Origin: Acidobacteriota bacterium
GTDB lineage: Bacteria > Acidobacteriota > Vicinamibacteria > Vicinamibacterales > UBA8438
Direction of reading: 5' to 3'
Length of the DNA stretch: 39,113 nucleotides
NCBI GenBank assembly: GCA_026706755.1
Contig: JAPOYG010000567.1
Coordinates: forward strand, 1 to 39,113
The notes under the pieces were generated by a model. The model made no database searches and had not been told where the DNA came from. It saw nothing but the letters and a program-made list of their open reading frames with translations. Numbering within the stretch: position 1 is the stretch's first letter; the number at the start of each line of letters is the position of its first letter. The translations under genes were made by a program, and so were the position numbers. Below, one piece after another: positions 15,326 to 29,669 of the stretch.

Positions 15326-16375
15326 TCACCGCAAGTCGTCCATGATGGCCTCGAGCACCGGCTCCGGCGGACGGACGCGCTCCTGCGGCAGGAACGCCAG
15401 CGGCTCGTCCACGAGATTCAGCATCTCGATGAAGTCCGGCTTCGTCGGCTCGACGTAGATGAGGCCGGTCGCGAACGTGCCCCGCGAACGCGTCTCCTGC
15501 AGGACCGACATCGCCTGCAGCTTGTTGCGCGGGTCGTAGTCCTCGGCGAGCTTCGTCAGGTAGAGCGTCGAGCCGTCGTGCAGCGAGACCTCGTGGGTCG
15601 TCCCGGGCTCGTAGTCGACGTCGATCTCCTCGAAGTACGGCACGAAATCGAGCTCGCCCAGCGGATCGTCGTGGCTCTTCGCGTACGCGTAGCTCTTGGT
15701 CGAGCCCTCGTGGTCGTTGAACGTGACGCACGGCGACAGCACGTCGAGCATGGCCGTGCCCCGATGGCTGAGCGCGGCCTTCAGGACCGCCGACAGCTGC
15801 TTCTTGTCGCCGGAGAACGAGCGCGCGACGAAGGAGGCGCCCAGCTCGATGGCCAGCGCGCACGTGTCGATGGGCGGCAGGTCGTTCACGACGCCGGTCT
15901 TCAGCGTCGATCCCAGATCGGCGGTCGGGGAGAACTGCCCCTTCGTCAGACCGTAGCAGCCGTTGTCCTCGATGATGTAGATGATGGGCAGGTTGCGGCG
16001 CATCAGGTGGACGAACTGCCCGATGCCGATCGCGCCGGTATCGCCGTCGCCGCTCACCCCTACGGCCACGAGCCGCCGGTTCGCCAGCATCGCCCCGGTG
16101 CCGACCGACGGCATGCGGCCGTGGACCGCGTTGAAGCCGTGCGCCGAGCCCAGGAAGTAGGCCGGGCTCTTGCTCGAGCAGCCGATGCCCGAGAGCTTGA
16201 CGACACGATCCGGATCGATGCCCATCTCGAAGCAGGCGTGGATGATGCGCTCCGAGATCGCGTTGTGGCCGCACCCGGCGCACAGCGTCGTCTTCGTGCC
16301 GCGGTACTCCTGCGACGCCAGTCCGATGCGGTTGACCTTGCCCTTCCCCGCCGGCGGTGTTCCAACGGTCGCCAC
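15326..16375 (-). CDS. korB: 2-oxoacid:ferredoxin oxidoreductase beta subunit (2-oxoglutarate type)
   Basis: A 349-residue thiamine-diphosphate subunit. The N-terminal CAGCGHNAI motif, IGCSSKSPAYF and the later LSPCVTFND supply the cysteines for a [4Fe-4S] cluster. GVSGDGDTGAIGIGQFVHLMRRN with IEDNGCYGLTKGQFSPT is the Mg-ThDP binding region. KTGQ/GQ-type elements are those of 2-oxoglutarate rather than branched-chain enzymes, and the flanking sucCD, mdh and icd genes support 2-oxoglutarate as substrate. The reaction is 2-oxoglutarate + CoA + oxidised ferredoxin to succinyl-CoA + CO2 + reduced ferredoxin, in the cytosol. It lies 31 bases after korA. A matching ferredoxin gene is not in the window. 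Confidence 0.92.
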   Translation of the reverse strand: MATVGTPPAGKGKVNRIGLASQEYRGTKTTLCAGCGHNAISERIIHACFEMGIDPDRVVKLSGIGCSSKSPAYFLGSAHGFNAVHGRMPSVGTGAMLANRRLVAVGVSGDGDTGAIGIGQFVHLMRRNLPIIYIIEDNGCYGLTKGQFSPTADLGSTLKTGVVNDLPPIDTCALAIELGASFVARSFSGDKKQLSAVLKAALSHRGTAMLDVLSPCVTFNDHEGSTKSYAYAKSHDDPLGELDFVPYFEEIDVDYEPGTTHEVSLHDGSTLYLTKLAEDYDPRNKLQAMSVLQETRSRGTFATGLIYVEPTKPDFIEMLNLVDEPLAFLPQERVRPPEPVLEAIMDDLR

Positions 16376-16406
16376 GTCGCCCTTTCGTGCGCCTCGACGG
16401 ACGCGG

Positions 16407-18302
16407 TTACTCGCCCCCGACGCCCGCGCTCTGCGGCACGTCGGACGGCTCGGCCCGGGTGGTCTCGACCCGGTAGCCCTCCTGGATCAGAATGCTCTCG
16501 GTGATGGTCCGCGCATCGATGGGATGGCCGCTGTAGTGCAGCACGCTGCGCAGCCGCCCGGCCAGCTCCGGCGCCAGATCGAGCTTCATGAGCGACAGCA
16601 TCTGCGCATCGCGGTTCTGCTCGATGACGTAGACGCGGTCGTGCCGCTCGACGAACGACGTCAGCGCGTCGCGGAACGGATAGGCGCAGACGCGGTAGTA
16701 CGAGGTCTGGACGTCCTCCTCGTTCACGAGCTGGTCGCGGCTCTCCACGACCGCCCAGTGCGTCGTCCCGTAGGCGATCACGCCGATCGACGCCTTGCGG
16801 TTGATGGTGACCACGGGCGCCGGCAGCCAGTTGCGCGCCGTCTCGAGCTTCGATCGCAGCCGGTCGATGTTCTTCCGGTAGTCGTCGGGGCGCTCGCTGT
16901 ACTGCGCCCACTCGTTGTGGCCCGAGCCGCGGCAGAAGTAGGCCGGCATCGAGTCGCCGGGAACGCTGCGGTAGGGGATCCCGTCACCATCCACGTCCCG
17001 GTAGCGCCCGAACTTGCCGATCCGATCGAGCGTCTCGGCGTCGAGCACCTTCCCCCGGTCGAGCGGCTTCTCCGGATAGCGGAACGGCTGCGACATCCAG
17101 GTGTTCATGCCGAGGTCGAGGTCGGTCATCACGAAGACCGGCGTCTGGAACCTCTCGGCGAGGTCGAACGCCTCGATGGCCATCGTGTAGCACTCCTCGA
17201 CCGACGAGGGAAACAGCATCATGTGGCGCGTGTCGCCGTGGGAGAGGAACGCCGTGGACAGCACGTCACCCTGCGCCGTGCGGGTCGGGAGCCCCGTCGA
17301 CGGTCCCACGCGCTGCACGTCGAAGATGACCGCCGGGACCTCCGCATAGTGCCCCAGCCCCGCGAACTCGCTCATCAGCGAGACGCCCGGTCCGGAGGTG
17401 GACGTCATGCTGCGCGCGCCCGCCCAGCCGGCCCCTATCGCCATGCCGATGGCGGCAATCTCGTCCTCGGCCTGCACCACGGCGAAGGTTGCCTTGCCGC
17501 TGTCCTTGTCGATGCGGTGCTGCCGGAGATAGTCGATGAGGGTCTCGCACAACGAAGACGACGGCGTGATCGGGTACCAGGTGACGACGGTGACGCCGGC
17601 CATCATCGCCCCGATGGCGGCCGCTGCGTTGCCGTCGATCAGCACCTGGCCGGCGGTGGCGTCCATCGGCTCGACGAGGTACGGATCCCGCTTCTCGAAA
17701 TGCTGCTCGGCGTATGCGAAGCCGACGTCGAGCGCCTCCCGGTTGAGGGCCACGGCCTTCGGCTTTCGCCCGAGCTGCTTCTCGAGCGCCCGCTCCATCT
17801 CTGCGCGGTCAATCTTGAGCAGGCTCGCCAGCACGCCGTCGTAGATCATGTTGCGCACGAGGCGCCGCAGCTTGGCATCGCGGCACACCCCGGCGACCAG
17901 CTTGTCGAACGGCACGGGGTAGAACGTGAGGTCGTCGCGCAGGGTGGCCAGGTTGAGCGGCTCGTCGTAGACCACGGCGGCGCCCGGCCCGAGCGACACC
18001 ACGTCCTCCTGCGCCGTCTGCGCGTTCATGGCGACGAGGAAGTCGATGTCCTGCTTGCGCGCGATGTAGCCGTCGCGGTTGGCGCGAATCGTGTACCACG
18101 TGGGCAGTCCGGCGATGTTCGACGGGAAGAGGTTCTTGCCCGAGACGGGGATGCCCATCCGGAAGATGGAGCGCAGCAGCACGAGGTTCGCCGTCTGGCT
18201 CCCCGAGCCGTTGACGGTCGCGACCTGTATGCTGAAATCGTTGACGATCCGGCGGGTTGTGGGTTGGGAGGGAGCTTCCTGGACCGCGACCTCGGGTGCC
18301 AT
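16407..18302 (-). CDS. korA: 2-oxoacid:ferredoxin oxidoreductase alpha subunit with fused gamma domain
   Basis: A 631-residue protein that joins two domains. The gamma domain (about 20-215) starts ATVNGSGSQTANLVLLRSIF and includes NIAGLPTWYTIRA and a QDIDFLVAMN segment. The alpha (pyrimidine-binding) domain (about 230-610) includes GNAAAAIGAMMAGVTVVTWY, the signature YPITPSSS, VQAEDEIAAIGMAIGAGWAG, and TSTSGPGVSLMSE. This gamma-alpha fusion is the usual form of aerobic two-subunit KGORs. It works with KorB to make succinyl-CoA, replacing the 2-oxoglutarate dehydrogenase complex. The gene lies 104 bases after sucD on the same strand; that gap holds an AT-richer stretch (18387-18400) but no clear promoter. 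Confidence 0.93.
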   Translation of the reverse strand: MAPEVAVQEAPSQPTTRRIVNDFSIQVATVNGSGSQTANLVLLRSIFRMGIPVSGKNLFPSNIAGLPTWYTIRANRDGYIARKQDIDFLVAMNAQTAQEDVVSLGPGAAVVYDEPLNLATLRDDLTFYPVPFDKLVAGVCRDAKLRRLVRNMIYDGVLASLLKIDRAEMERALEKQLGRKPKAVALNREALDVGFAYAEQHFEKRDPYLVEPMDATAGQVLIDGNAAAAIGAMMAGVTVVTWYPITPSSSLCETLIDYLRQHRIDKDSGKATFAVVQAEDEIAAIGMAIGAGWAGARSMTSTSGPGVSLMSEFAGLGHYAEVPAVIFDVQRVGPSTGLPTRTAQGDVLSTAFLSHGDTRHMMLFPSSVEECYTMAIEAFDLAERFQTPVFVMTDLDLGMNTWMSQPFRYPEKPLDRGKVLDAETLDRIGKFGRYRDVDGDGIPYRSVPGDSMPAYFCRGSGHNEWAQYSERPDDYRKNIDRLRSKLETARNWLPAPVVTINRKASIGVIAYGTTHWAVVESRDQLVNEEDVQTSYYRVCAYPFRDALTSFVERHDRVYVIEQNRDAQMLSLMKLDLAPELAGRLRSVLHYSGHPIDARTITESILIQEGYRVETTRAEPSDVPQSAGVGGE

Positions 18303-18406
18303 GCAATCGCCTCGAACGTTGTAGAGCCTGCCGCTTCCACGGAGGCGCGCGCCAGATGCCCGTTCTCGCGTCGCGCCAACCCCGGATTATTGCATGAAAC
18401 GAACCG

Positions 18407-19279
18407 TCATGCACGGACCATGCCCGCGACGGCGGATCCGATCTCGGCGGGGCTCCGGACCACGCGCACGCCGGCCCCCTCGAGAGCGGATATCTTGTCG
18501 GCCGCCGTTCCGCGCCCACCGGAGATGATGGCTCCCGCGTGCCCCATCCGCCTCCCCGGAGGCGCGGTCAGCCCCGCGACGAACCCGACCACCGGCTTGC
18601 CGAACCCCTGGCGAATGAAGGCGGCCGCCTCCTCCTCCGCCGAACCGCCGATCTCGCCGATGAGCACCACCGCCTCCGTGTCGGCGTCCGCGCCGAAGAG
18701 ACGCAGCGCGTCGACGAAGGTCGTGCCGATGAGCGGGTCGCCGCCGATGCCGATGCACGTCGACTGCCCGAGGCCCAGCCGGGTCAGCTGGTGCATGGCC
18801 TCGTAGGTCAGGGTCCCGCTCCGGGAGACGATGCCGACCCGTCCTTCCTGGCTGATGTGGCCCGGAATGATCCCCGCCTTCGCCTGGCCGGCGGTGAGCA
18901 CGCCCGGGCAGTTCGGGCCGACGAGCCGCGTCCCGCCCCCGTCGAGCCGCCGCACCACGCCCAGCATGTCGAGCGTCGGGACGCCCTCCGTGATGCAGAC
19001 GACGAGCGGCACCCCGGCGTCCGCCGCCTCGAGGATCGCGTCCGCGGCGGCCCGCGGCGGAACGAAGATCACCGACGCATCGGCGCCCGTCTCCCGGACC
19101 GCGTCGGCCACCGTGTCGAACACCGGCCAGCCGTCGTGGGTCGTGCCCCCCTTGCCCGGCGTAACCCCCCCGACGACCGTGGTGCCGAACTCGGCCGCCT
19201 GCCGCGCGTGGAAGGTCCCTTCGCGGCCGGTCAGCCCCTGGACGAGCAGGCGTGTGTGTCGATCGACGAGGACCGCCAT
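18407..19279 (-). CDS. sucD: Succinate-CoA ligase (ADP/GDP-forming) alpha subunit
   Basis: A 290-residue subunit that binds CoA and carries the phosphorylated histidine. [21 protein letters not shown] is the CoA-binding start. [20 protein letters not shown] and [15 protein letters not shown] follow. The active-site histidine is H247 in [16 protein letters not shown], matching His246 of the E. coli enzyme. Together with SucC it converts succinyl-CoA to succinate with formation of ATP or GTP. It begins six bases after the sucC stop, so the pair is surely co-translated. Confidence 0.97.
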   Translation of the reverse strand: MAVLVDRHTRLLVQGLTGREGTFHARQAAEFGTTVVGGVTPGKGGTTHDGWPVFDTVADAVRETGADASVIFVPPRAAADAILEAADAGVPLVVCITEGVPTLDMLGVVRRLDGGGTRLVGPNCPGVLTAGQAKAGIIPGHISQEGRVGIVSRSGTLTYEAMHQLTRLGLGQSTCIGIGGDPLIGTTFVDALRLFGADADTEAVVLIGEIGGSAEEEAAAFIRQGFGKPVVGFVAGLTAPPGRRMGHAGAIISGGRGTAADKISALEGAGVRVVRSPAEIGSAVAGMVRA

Positions 19280-19285
19280 CGATGC

Positions 19286-20443
<1,158 letters not shown>

Positions 20444-20480
20444 GATCGAGGCCCGCTCGAAGTGTGGACGGAGTCCGAAC

Positions 20481-21407
20481 CTACACGCCGATGGTCGTCA
20501 CCAGCTCACGCACCGCATCGGCGGACTTCCGGAGCGCCGCCGCCTCGTCCGGCGCCAGCGTGATCTCGACGACCTGCTCCACCCCGCGGGCTCCCAGCTT
20601 GACCGGAACGCCGACGAAGAGGTCGCGTATGCCGTACTCGCCCTGCAGGAAGACGGAGCACGGGAGGATCTTCTTCTTGTCCTTCAGGATGGCCTCGACC
20701 ATCTCGACCACGGAGGAGCCGGGCGCGTAGTAGGCGCTGCCCGTCCCGAGCAGCTTGACGATCTCCGCGCCGCCCTGGGCCGTCCGCTGCACGATGGCTT
20801 CCACGGCCGCCGCGTCGAGAAGCTCCGTGATGGGAATGCCGGCGACGGTCGAATAGCGCGGCAGGGGCACCATCGTGTCGCCGTGGCCGCCGAGCACGAA
20901 CGCGTGCGTGTTCTCCACCGAAACGTCGAGCGCTTCGGCGATGAACGTGCGCATCCGCGACGAGTCGAGCACGCCCGCCATGCCGATCACGCGCTCCCGC
21001 GGCAGCCCGCTCACGCGGTAGACGACCTGCGCCATCGCGTCGAGGGGATTGGTCACCGGAATGATGACGCAGTCGGGCGAGTGCTCCATCACCTGCTCGG
21101 TCACCCCCCGGGTGATCTCGTAGTTCTTCCGCAGCAGGTCGTCCCGGCTCATCCCCGGCTTGCGCGCCAGGCCCGCGGTGATGACCACGACGTCCGAGCC
21201 TGCCGTATCGGCGTAGTCGTTCGTACCCAGCACGCGCGCGTCGGACCCCTCGACGGGGCACGCCTCCAGAATGTCCAGCCCCTTGCCCTGGGGGACGCCT
21301 TCCAGGATGTCGAGGACGACGACGTCGGCAAGCTCCTTGTCGGCGATGCTGCGGGCCGCGGTCGCGCCGACGTTCCCGGACCCGATCACCGTGACCTTCC
21401 GGTTCAT
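20481..21407 (-). CDS. mdh: Malate dehydrogenase (LDH-like type)
   Basis: A 308-residue NAD-dependent enzyme that oxidises malate to oxaloacetate. [20 protein letters not shown] is the Rossmann start, with [13 protein letters not shown] as the acidic NAD-specific turn. [17 protein letters not shown] carries the substrate-binding arginines of the malate type, VTNPLDAM follows, and [10 protein letters not shown] holds the catalytic histidine. This is the LDH-like [MDH 3] subgroup common in Acidobacteria and many other phyla. It lies 16 bases after icd, with GGAGAGAG before the ATG. Confidence 0.97.
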   Translation of the reverse strand: MNRKVTVIGSGNVGATAARSIADKELADVVVLDILEGVPQGKGLDILEACPVEGSDARVLGTNDYADTAGSDVVVITAGLARKPGMSRDDLLRKNYEITRGVTEQVMEHSPDCVIIPVTNPLDAMAQVVYRVSGLPRERVIGMAGVLDSSRMRTFIAEALDVSVENTHAFVLGGHGDTMVPLPRYSTVAGIPITELLDAAAVEAIVQRTAQGGAEIVKLLGTGSAYYAPGSSVVEMVEAILKDKKKILPCSVFLQGEYGIRDLFVGVPVKLGARGVEQVVEITLAPDEAAALRKSADAVRELVTTIGV

Positions 21408-21423
21408 GACCCTCTCTCTCCGC

Positions 21424-22647
<1,224 letters not shown>

Positions 22648-22836
22648 CTCGCAGCTACTCCGTCCCGTCTGCCCTCTCCAAGCGCGCGGGCATCGAGCCC
22701 GACCCGCGCGACGCTCCGCTCAATCGGCCGTGTGGAAGGCGTGCCGCATCAGGTGAACGGCCGCGGCACGCGGGTGATTCCTGCGACGTGCACCATCCTC
22801 GGTGGGGGCGTGTCGACTCGGTCCGAATGGCGCCGC

Positions 22837-22844
22837 ATTATACT
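22837..22844. promoter_or_regulatory. Overlapping divergent -10 boxes
   Basis: The plus strand reads ATTATACT. This contains TATAAT on the minus strand (22837-22842, 6 of 6) and TATACT on the plus strand (22839-22844, 5 of 6). No clear -35 hexamer is seen for either direction. The location between divergent icd and serA supports a two-way promoter. Confidence 0.4.
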
Positions 22845-22892
22845 GCATGGCGGCCGGGGGCGGCGGGCGCCCGTCCCGCCCGGCGGTTCGCC

Positions 22893-22947
22893 GGGAGTCC
22901 GCGCCGTGGAACGAGCCACGGAGGACCCCTCGCGAGCGCAGACTCCC
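22893..22947. repeat. Palindromic dispersed element, copy B
   Basis: Arms GGGAGTCCGCGC (22893-22904) and GCGCAGACTCCC (22936-22947) are inverted repeats with 11 of 12 matches. Inside is a second hairpin, CCGTGG (22904-22909) with CCACGG (22916-22921). The element lies 35 bases upstream of the serA start. Its right arm belongs to the 30-base repeat shared with 7902-7931. Confidence 0.65.
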
Positions 22948-22960
22948 AACGCGCCCGTCA
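22931..22960 (-). repeat. Dispersed 30-base repeat, copy 2
   Basis: The reverse complement matches 7902-7931 at 27 of 30 positions. The shared region extends beyond the palindrome arm to include TGACGG at its outer end. Confidence 0.7.
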
Positions 22961-22981
22961 AGTCGCGCAGGCTCCCCCGTC

Positions 22982-24577
22982 ATGAAGATCGTCATCGCCG
23001 ACCAACTCCCCGCCTCCGCGGCCGATCTGCTTCGCGCCGAGGGCTGGACCGTTACGGAGCGCGCCGCCGGGCCGGCCGACACGCTGGCCGCCGACCTCGC
23101 CGACGCCGAGGGCCTCATCGTCCGCAGCGCGACGCGGGTCACCGCGGAAGTCCTGGCCGCGGCCCCGCGCCTCAGGGTGGTCGCCCGGGCCGGCACGGGG
23201 GTCGACAACGTCGACCTCGAGGCCGCCAGCGCACGCGGCGTGCTGGTCCTGAACGCGCCGGGCGCCACCAGCGTGAGCGTCGCCGAGCATGCCTGCGCCC
23301 TGATGCTGGCGCTGACCCGCTCCGTCGCCCGCGCCGATGCGCAGATGAAGGCGGGCGTCTGGGACAAGGCGGGCCTGCGGGGGGCGGAGCTCAAGGGCAA
23401 GACCCTCGGCGTCGTGGGCTTCGGACGGATCGGGCGGGAGCTGGCCCGGCGCGCCGCCGCGTTCGACATGTCGGTTGTCGCGTACGACCCCTTCATCGCG
23501 GAGCAGGTCGCCGCCGACCTGGGCGTCGAGCTCGTCACGTTGGACGAGCTCTGCGCGCAGGCGGACTTCATCAGCCTCCACCTGCCCTCCACCGAGACGA
23601 CGCGCGGGCTCGTGGACCGGGCGTTCCTGGCGCGCTGCCGCCCGAAGGTCCGCATCATCAACACGGCGCGGGGCGACCTCGTCGACGAGGCGGCCCTGAC
23701 CGAAGGGCTGTCGTCCGGACAGGTCGGCGGCGCCGGGCTCGACGTCTTTCGCAACGAACCGTCGCCGGACGCCGCCCTCACCGGCTTGCCCCAGGTGGTC
23801 GCCACCCCGCACATCGCCGCGTCGACGGCCGAAGCCCAGGAGCTCGTCGGCGTCGACGCCGCCACCAGCGTCCGCGAGTTCCTGAGCACGGGCATCGTCC
23901 GCAACGCGGTGAACTACCCGTCGGTGGCGCCGGAAGAGGTGAAGCGGCTGCAACCCTACGTGCGGCTGGCCGAGGGTCTGGGCGGCATCCTCGGGCAGCT
24001 CGCGCGCGGACGCCCGCACACCGTCGGGCTCCGGTACTACGGGGCGCTGGCGGACGGCAGCACGGAGATGCTGGCCGGTGCGGCGCTCGTGGGCCTCTTC
24101 CGGCACGTGCTCTCGTCCGAGGCGACGCTCGTCAACGCGCGCACCGTCGCCGCGCAACGCGGGCTCGAGGTCATCGAGTCGCGAAGCTCGCGCCCCCGGA
24201 ACTTCACCGGCCTCATCTCGCTGAAGCTCCACACGAACGCCGGCGAGCTGTGGGCCGAGGGGGCGGTGTTCGAGCCGGACAGCCCCCGCCTCGTCCGGCT
24301 CGACGACGTGGAGGTGGAGGTTCCGCTGGAGGGCACGCTGATCGTGATCCGCAATCAGGATCGCCCCGGCGTCATCGGCGAGATCGGGTCCATCCTCGGC
24401 CGTCACGACATCAACATCGCCGCCTTCGCACTCGGGCGGGGCGCGGCCGGCGCGGTCGGCGTCATCCGCGTGGAATCGCACCCCTCGCCCGCGCAGGACG
24501 TCGAGATCGGCTCGACCGTAATCGAGGAGATCCAGCGGGTCCCGGCCATCAGCTCGGCCGCCGTGGTCCGGTGCTGA
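22982..24577 (+). CDS. serA: D-3-phosphoglycerate dehydrogenase
   Basis: A 531-residue first enzyme of serine synthesis, oxidising 3-phosphoglycerate to phosphohydroxypyruvate. The substrate-binding domain starts MKIVIADQLPASAADLL. The NAD domain has GKTLGVVGFGRIGRELA, followed by the catalytic arginine/histidine regions INTARGDLVDEAAL and VVATPHIAASTAEAQE. An intervening domain (about 320-450) precedes the C-terminal ACT domain (about 455-531, VIRNQDRPGVIGEIGSILG), which typically binds serine for feedback inhibition. This is the long type I form. The frame is open upstream to 22802, but the ATG at 22982 opens directly into the conserved start. The 5' leader carries palindromic element B. 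Confidence 0.95.
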   Translation: MKIVIADQLPASAADLLRAEGWTVTERAAGPADTLAADLADAEGLIVRSATRVTAEVLAAAPRLRVVARAGTGVDNVDLEAASARGVLVLNAPGATSVSVAEHACALMLALTRSVARADAQMKAGVWDKAGLRGAELKGKTLGVVGFGRIGRELARRAAAFDMSVVAYDPFIAEQVAADLGVELVTLDELCAQADFISLHLPSTETTRGLVDRAFLARCRPKVRIINTARGDLVDEAALTEGLSSGQVGGAGLDVFRNEPSPDAALTGLPQVVATPHIAASTAEAQELVGVDAATSVREFLSTGIVRNAVNYPSVAPEEVKRLQPYVRLAEGLGGILGQLARGRPHTVGLRYYGALADGSTEMLAGAALVGLFRHVLSSEATLVNARTVAAQRGLEVIESRSSRPRNFTGLISLKLHTNAGELWAEGAVFEPDSPRLVRLDDVEVEVPLEGTLIVIRNQDRPGVIGEIGSILGRHDINIAAFALGRGAAGAVGVIRVESHPSPAQDVEIGSTVIEEIQRVPAISSAAVVRC

Positions 24578-24634
24578 TGCGCGCGGCCTGACGGGCGCGC
24601 GGGGAGAGGGCCGCCGGGACGCGTGAAGGGCCGC

Positions 24635-27769
<3,135 letters not shown>

Positions 27770-27789
27770 GCCTCCGGGCGCGCCGCACC

Positions 27790-27795
27790 TATAAT
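27790..27795 (+). promoter_or_regulatory. Perfect TATAAT box directly before kdsA
   Basis: TATAAT matches the -10 consensus at all six positions. The GTG at 27802 is seven bases after its last base, exactly the distance to a transcription start. There is no ribosome site and no clear -35. This may be an internal promoter giving a leaderless kdsA transcript. Confidence 0.45.
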
Positions 27796-27801
27796 GGGAC
27801 G

Positions 27802-28668
27802 GTGCGCGAGGTCGTCGCGGGCGGCGTGGCGTTGGGCGGCGGCCGGCCGCTGGCCCTCATCGCCGGGCCGTGCGTGATCGAGAGCGACCGGCACGCGCAC
27901 GAGCTCGCGCTCGCAATCGGCGAGGTGGCGCGCCGCCGCGGCGTGCCGCTCATCTTCAAGGCCTCGTTCGACAAGGCCAACCGGACGTCGCTCACCTCGT
28001 TCCGCGGACCGGGACTGGTGCGAGGCCTCGAGACCCTCGCCCGCGTAAAGGCCGCGACCGGGGTGCCGATCCTCACCGACGTTCACGAGCCGGCGCAGGC
28101 CGCACCGGCCGCCGAGGTCGTCGACGTGCTGCAGATCCCCGCGTTCCTGTGCCGGCAGACGGACCTCATCGTGGCCGCCGCGGCGACCGGGCGCGCCGTC
28201 AACATCAAGAAGGGGCAGTTCCTCGCCCCGCTCCAGATGCGGCACGCCATCGCGAAGGCCGCGGCGGCCGGGAACGACCGGGTCGTGGTCACCGAGCGCG
28301 GCACCAGCTTCGGCCACGGGGACCTGGTGGTCGACATGCGAGCGTTCCCGCAGCTGCGCTCGCTGGGGTACCCCGTCGTGTACGACGCGACGCACAGCGT
28401 GCAACGGCCCGGCGCGGGCGACGGGGTATCCGGGGGGCAGGCCGAGTTCATCGAGCCGCTGGCCGCCGCCGCGGTCGCGGCCGGCGTGGACGGCGTGTTC
28501 CTGGAGGTGCACGACCGCCCCGCCGAGGCACGAAGCGACGGCCCGAACGCCCTGCCCCTCGACCGTCTCGACGCGCTGCTGGAACGACTCGCGGCGATCG
28601 ATCGACTGCCGGGCCGGCCCGCCGCGGAGGCCGCGCGAGCGGCGCCCCCAGCCGGCCCCGAGCCATGA
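27802..28668 (+). CDS. kdsA: 3-deoxy-8-phosphooctulonate synthase (Kdo-8-P synthase)
   Basis: A 288-residue enzyme that condenses phosphoenolpyruvate with arabinose-5-phosphate. LALIAGPCVIES, the FKASFDKANRTS loop, LTDVHEPAQAAPAAEVVDVL, IPAFLCRQTDLIVAAAATG, NIKKGQFLAPLQMRH and YDATHSVQRPG are all KdsA motifs. The cysteine in AGPC (C24) marks the metal-dependent class, as in Aquifex, rather than the metal-free E. coli class with asparagine; VFLEVHDRP holds further metal ligands. I start at GTG 27802, where the family's N-terminus fits. An in-frame GTG at 27766 overlapping the pyrG stop (GTGA) would add 12 residues. Confidence 0.95.
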   Translation: MREVVAGGVALGGGRPLALIAGPCVIESDRHAHELALAIGEVARRRGVPLIFKASFDKANRTSLTSFRGPGLVRGLETLARVKAATGVPILTDVHEPAQAAPAAEVVDVLQIPAFLCRQTDLIVAAAATGRAVNIKKGQFLAPLQMRHAIAKAAAAGNDRVVVTERGTSFGHGDLVVDMRAFPQLRSLGYPVVYDATHSVQRPGAGDGVSGGQAEFIEPLAAAAVAAGVDGVFLEVHDRPAEARSDGPNALPLDRLDALLERLAAIDRLPGRPAAEAARAAPPAGPEP

Positions 28669-29651
28669 GAACGGCCCCACCGGCGCCGGCCGCCGTCGAC
28701 CTCGCGGTCGCCCGACGGGTGCTCCGTATCGAGGCCCGGGCCGTGCTGGACCTCGTCGACCGGGTCGACGAGCGGCTGTCGGCGGCCGTAGCGCACCTGG
28801 CGAGCTGCCGCGGCCGGGTCATCGTCACCGGGATGGGGAAGTCGGGCATCATCGCGCGCAAGATCGCCGCCACCCTCTCGAGCACGGGAACGCCGGCCCA
28901 CTTCCTGCACCCCGCCGAGGCAGTGCACGGCGACCTCGGAGCCGTGCAGCCGGACGATGTCGTCGTGCCGCTCTCGCAGAGCGGGGAAACGCCCGAGGTG
29001 CTGCGGCTCGTGGAGCGGATTCGCCGCCTCGGCGCCCGCATCGTGGCCCTCACCGGCTCCCCCGCGAGCACCCTCGGGCGAGCCGCCGACGTGACGCTCG
29101 ACTGCAGCGTCGACGGCGAGGCGTGCCCGTTGAACCTCGCCCCGACGGCCAGCACCACGGCCGCGCTCGCGTTCGGCGACGCGCTCGCCATGACGCTCCT
29201 CGTCGCGAGGGGTTTCCGGGAGGAGGACTTCGCGCACCTCCACCCGGGCGGCCAGCTCGGCAAGCGCCTGATGCGGGTGGAGCGGCTCATGCACACCGGG
29301 GCGGCCGTGCCCCGCGTCGATGCCGGGAGCCCGATGGCGGACGTGGTGCGCACGATGACCGAGGCCGGCCTCGGGATGACCTGCGTCACGGCCGGGTCCG
29401 GGGAGCTGGACGGGATCATCACGGACGGCGACCTGCGCCGTCGGCTCGCGGGACCCGGGAACGTCCTGGAGCTGACCGCGGCCGACGTGATGACCCGGTC
29501 GCCGCTCACCATCGCGGGCTCGGCGCTGGCGGTGGAGGCCCTGCGCACGATGGAGGCCCGACGGGTCACCTCCCTGATCGTGCTGGACGACCGGCGGCGG
29601 ATAGCCGGGGTCGTCCACCTGCACGACCTCTGGCGGACGGACCTCTTCTGA
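28665..29651 (+). CDS. kdsD: Arabinose-5-phosphate isomerase (KdsD/KpsF/GutQ family)
   Basis: A 328-residue enzyme that converts ribulose-5-phosphate to arabinose-5-phosphate, the substrate of the KdsA encoded just upstream. An SIS domain (about 40-185) with VTGMGKSGIIARKIAATLSS, FLHPAEAVHGDLGAV and PLSQSGETPEVLRLVERI is followed by two CBS domains (about 205-325). The second contains MTRSPLTIAGSALAVEALRTM and ends in HLHDLWRTDLF. The ATG overlaps the kdsA stop (ATGA). The length is typical. A sugar-phosphate isomerase of another pathway in the same family is the only serious alternative, and the context argues against it. Confidence 0.95.
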   Translation: MRTAPPAPAAVDLAVARRVLRIEARAVLDLVDRVDERLSAAVAHLASCRGRVIVTGMGKSGIIARKIAATLSSTGTPAHFLHPAEAVHGDLGAVQPDDVVVPLSQSGETPEVLRLVERIRRLGARIVALTGSPASTLGRAADVTLDCSVDGEACPLNLAPTASTTAALAFGDALAMTLLVARGFREEDFAHLHPGGQLGKRLMRVERLMHTGAAVPRVDAGSPMADVVRTMTEAGLGMTCVTAGSGELDGIITDGDLRRRLAGPGNVLELTAADVMTRSPLTIAGSALAVEALRTMEARRVTSLIVLDDRRRIAGVVHLHDLWRTDLF

Positions 29652-29669
29652 CCGGCGGTGCCCGGTGCG

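Larger units (their letters stand above)
22648..22981. other. Divergent intergenic region between icd and serA
   Basis: The 334-base gap has no gene that I can support. It holds overlapping -10-like boxes on both strands (22837-22844), which could drive icd leftward and serA rightward. It also holds the palindromic element copy B (22893-22947), which would lie in the serA 5' leader. Confidence 0.6.

Noticed and set aside
24579-24600. GCGCGC inverted repeat after serA
   Set aside because: A 6-bp alternating GC stem with a 10-base loop is expected by chance here and has no T-run.
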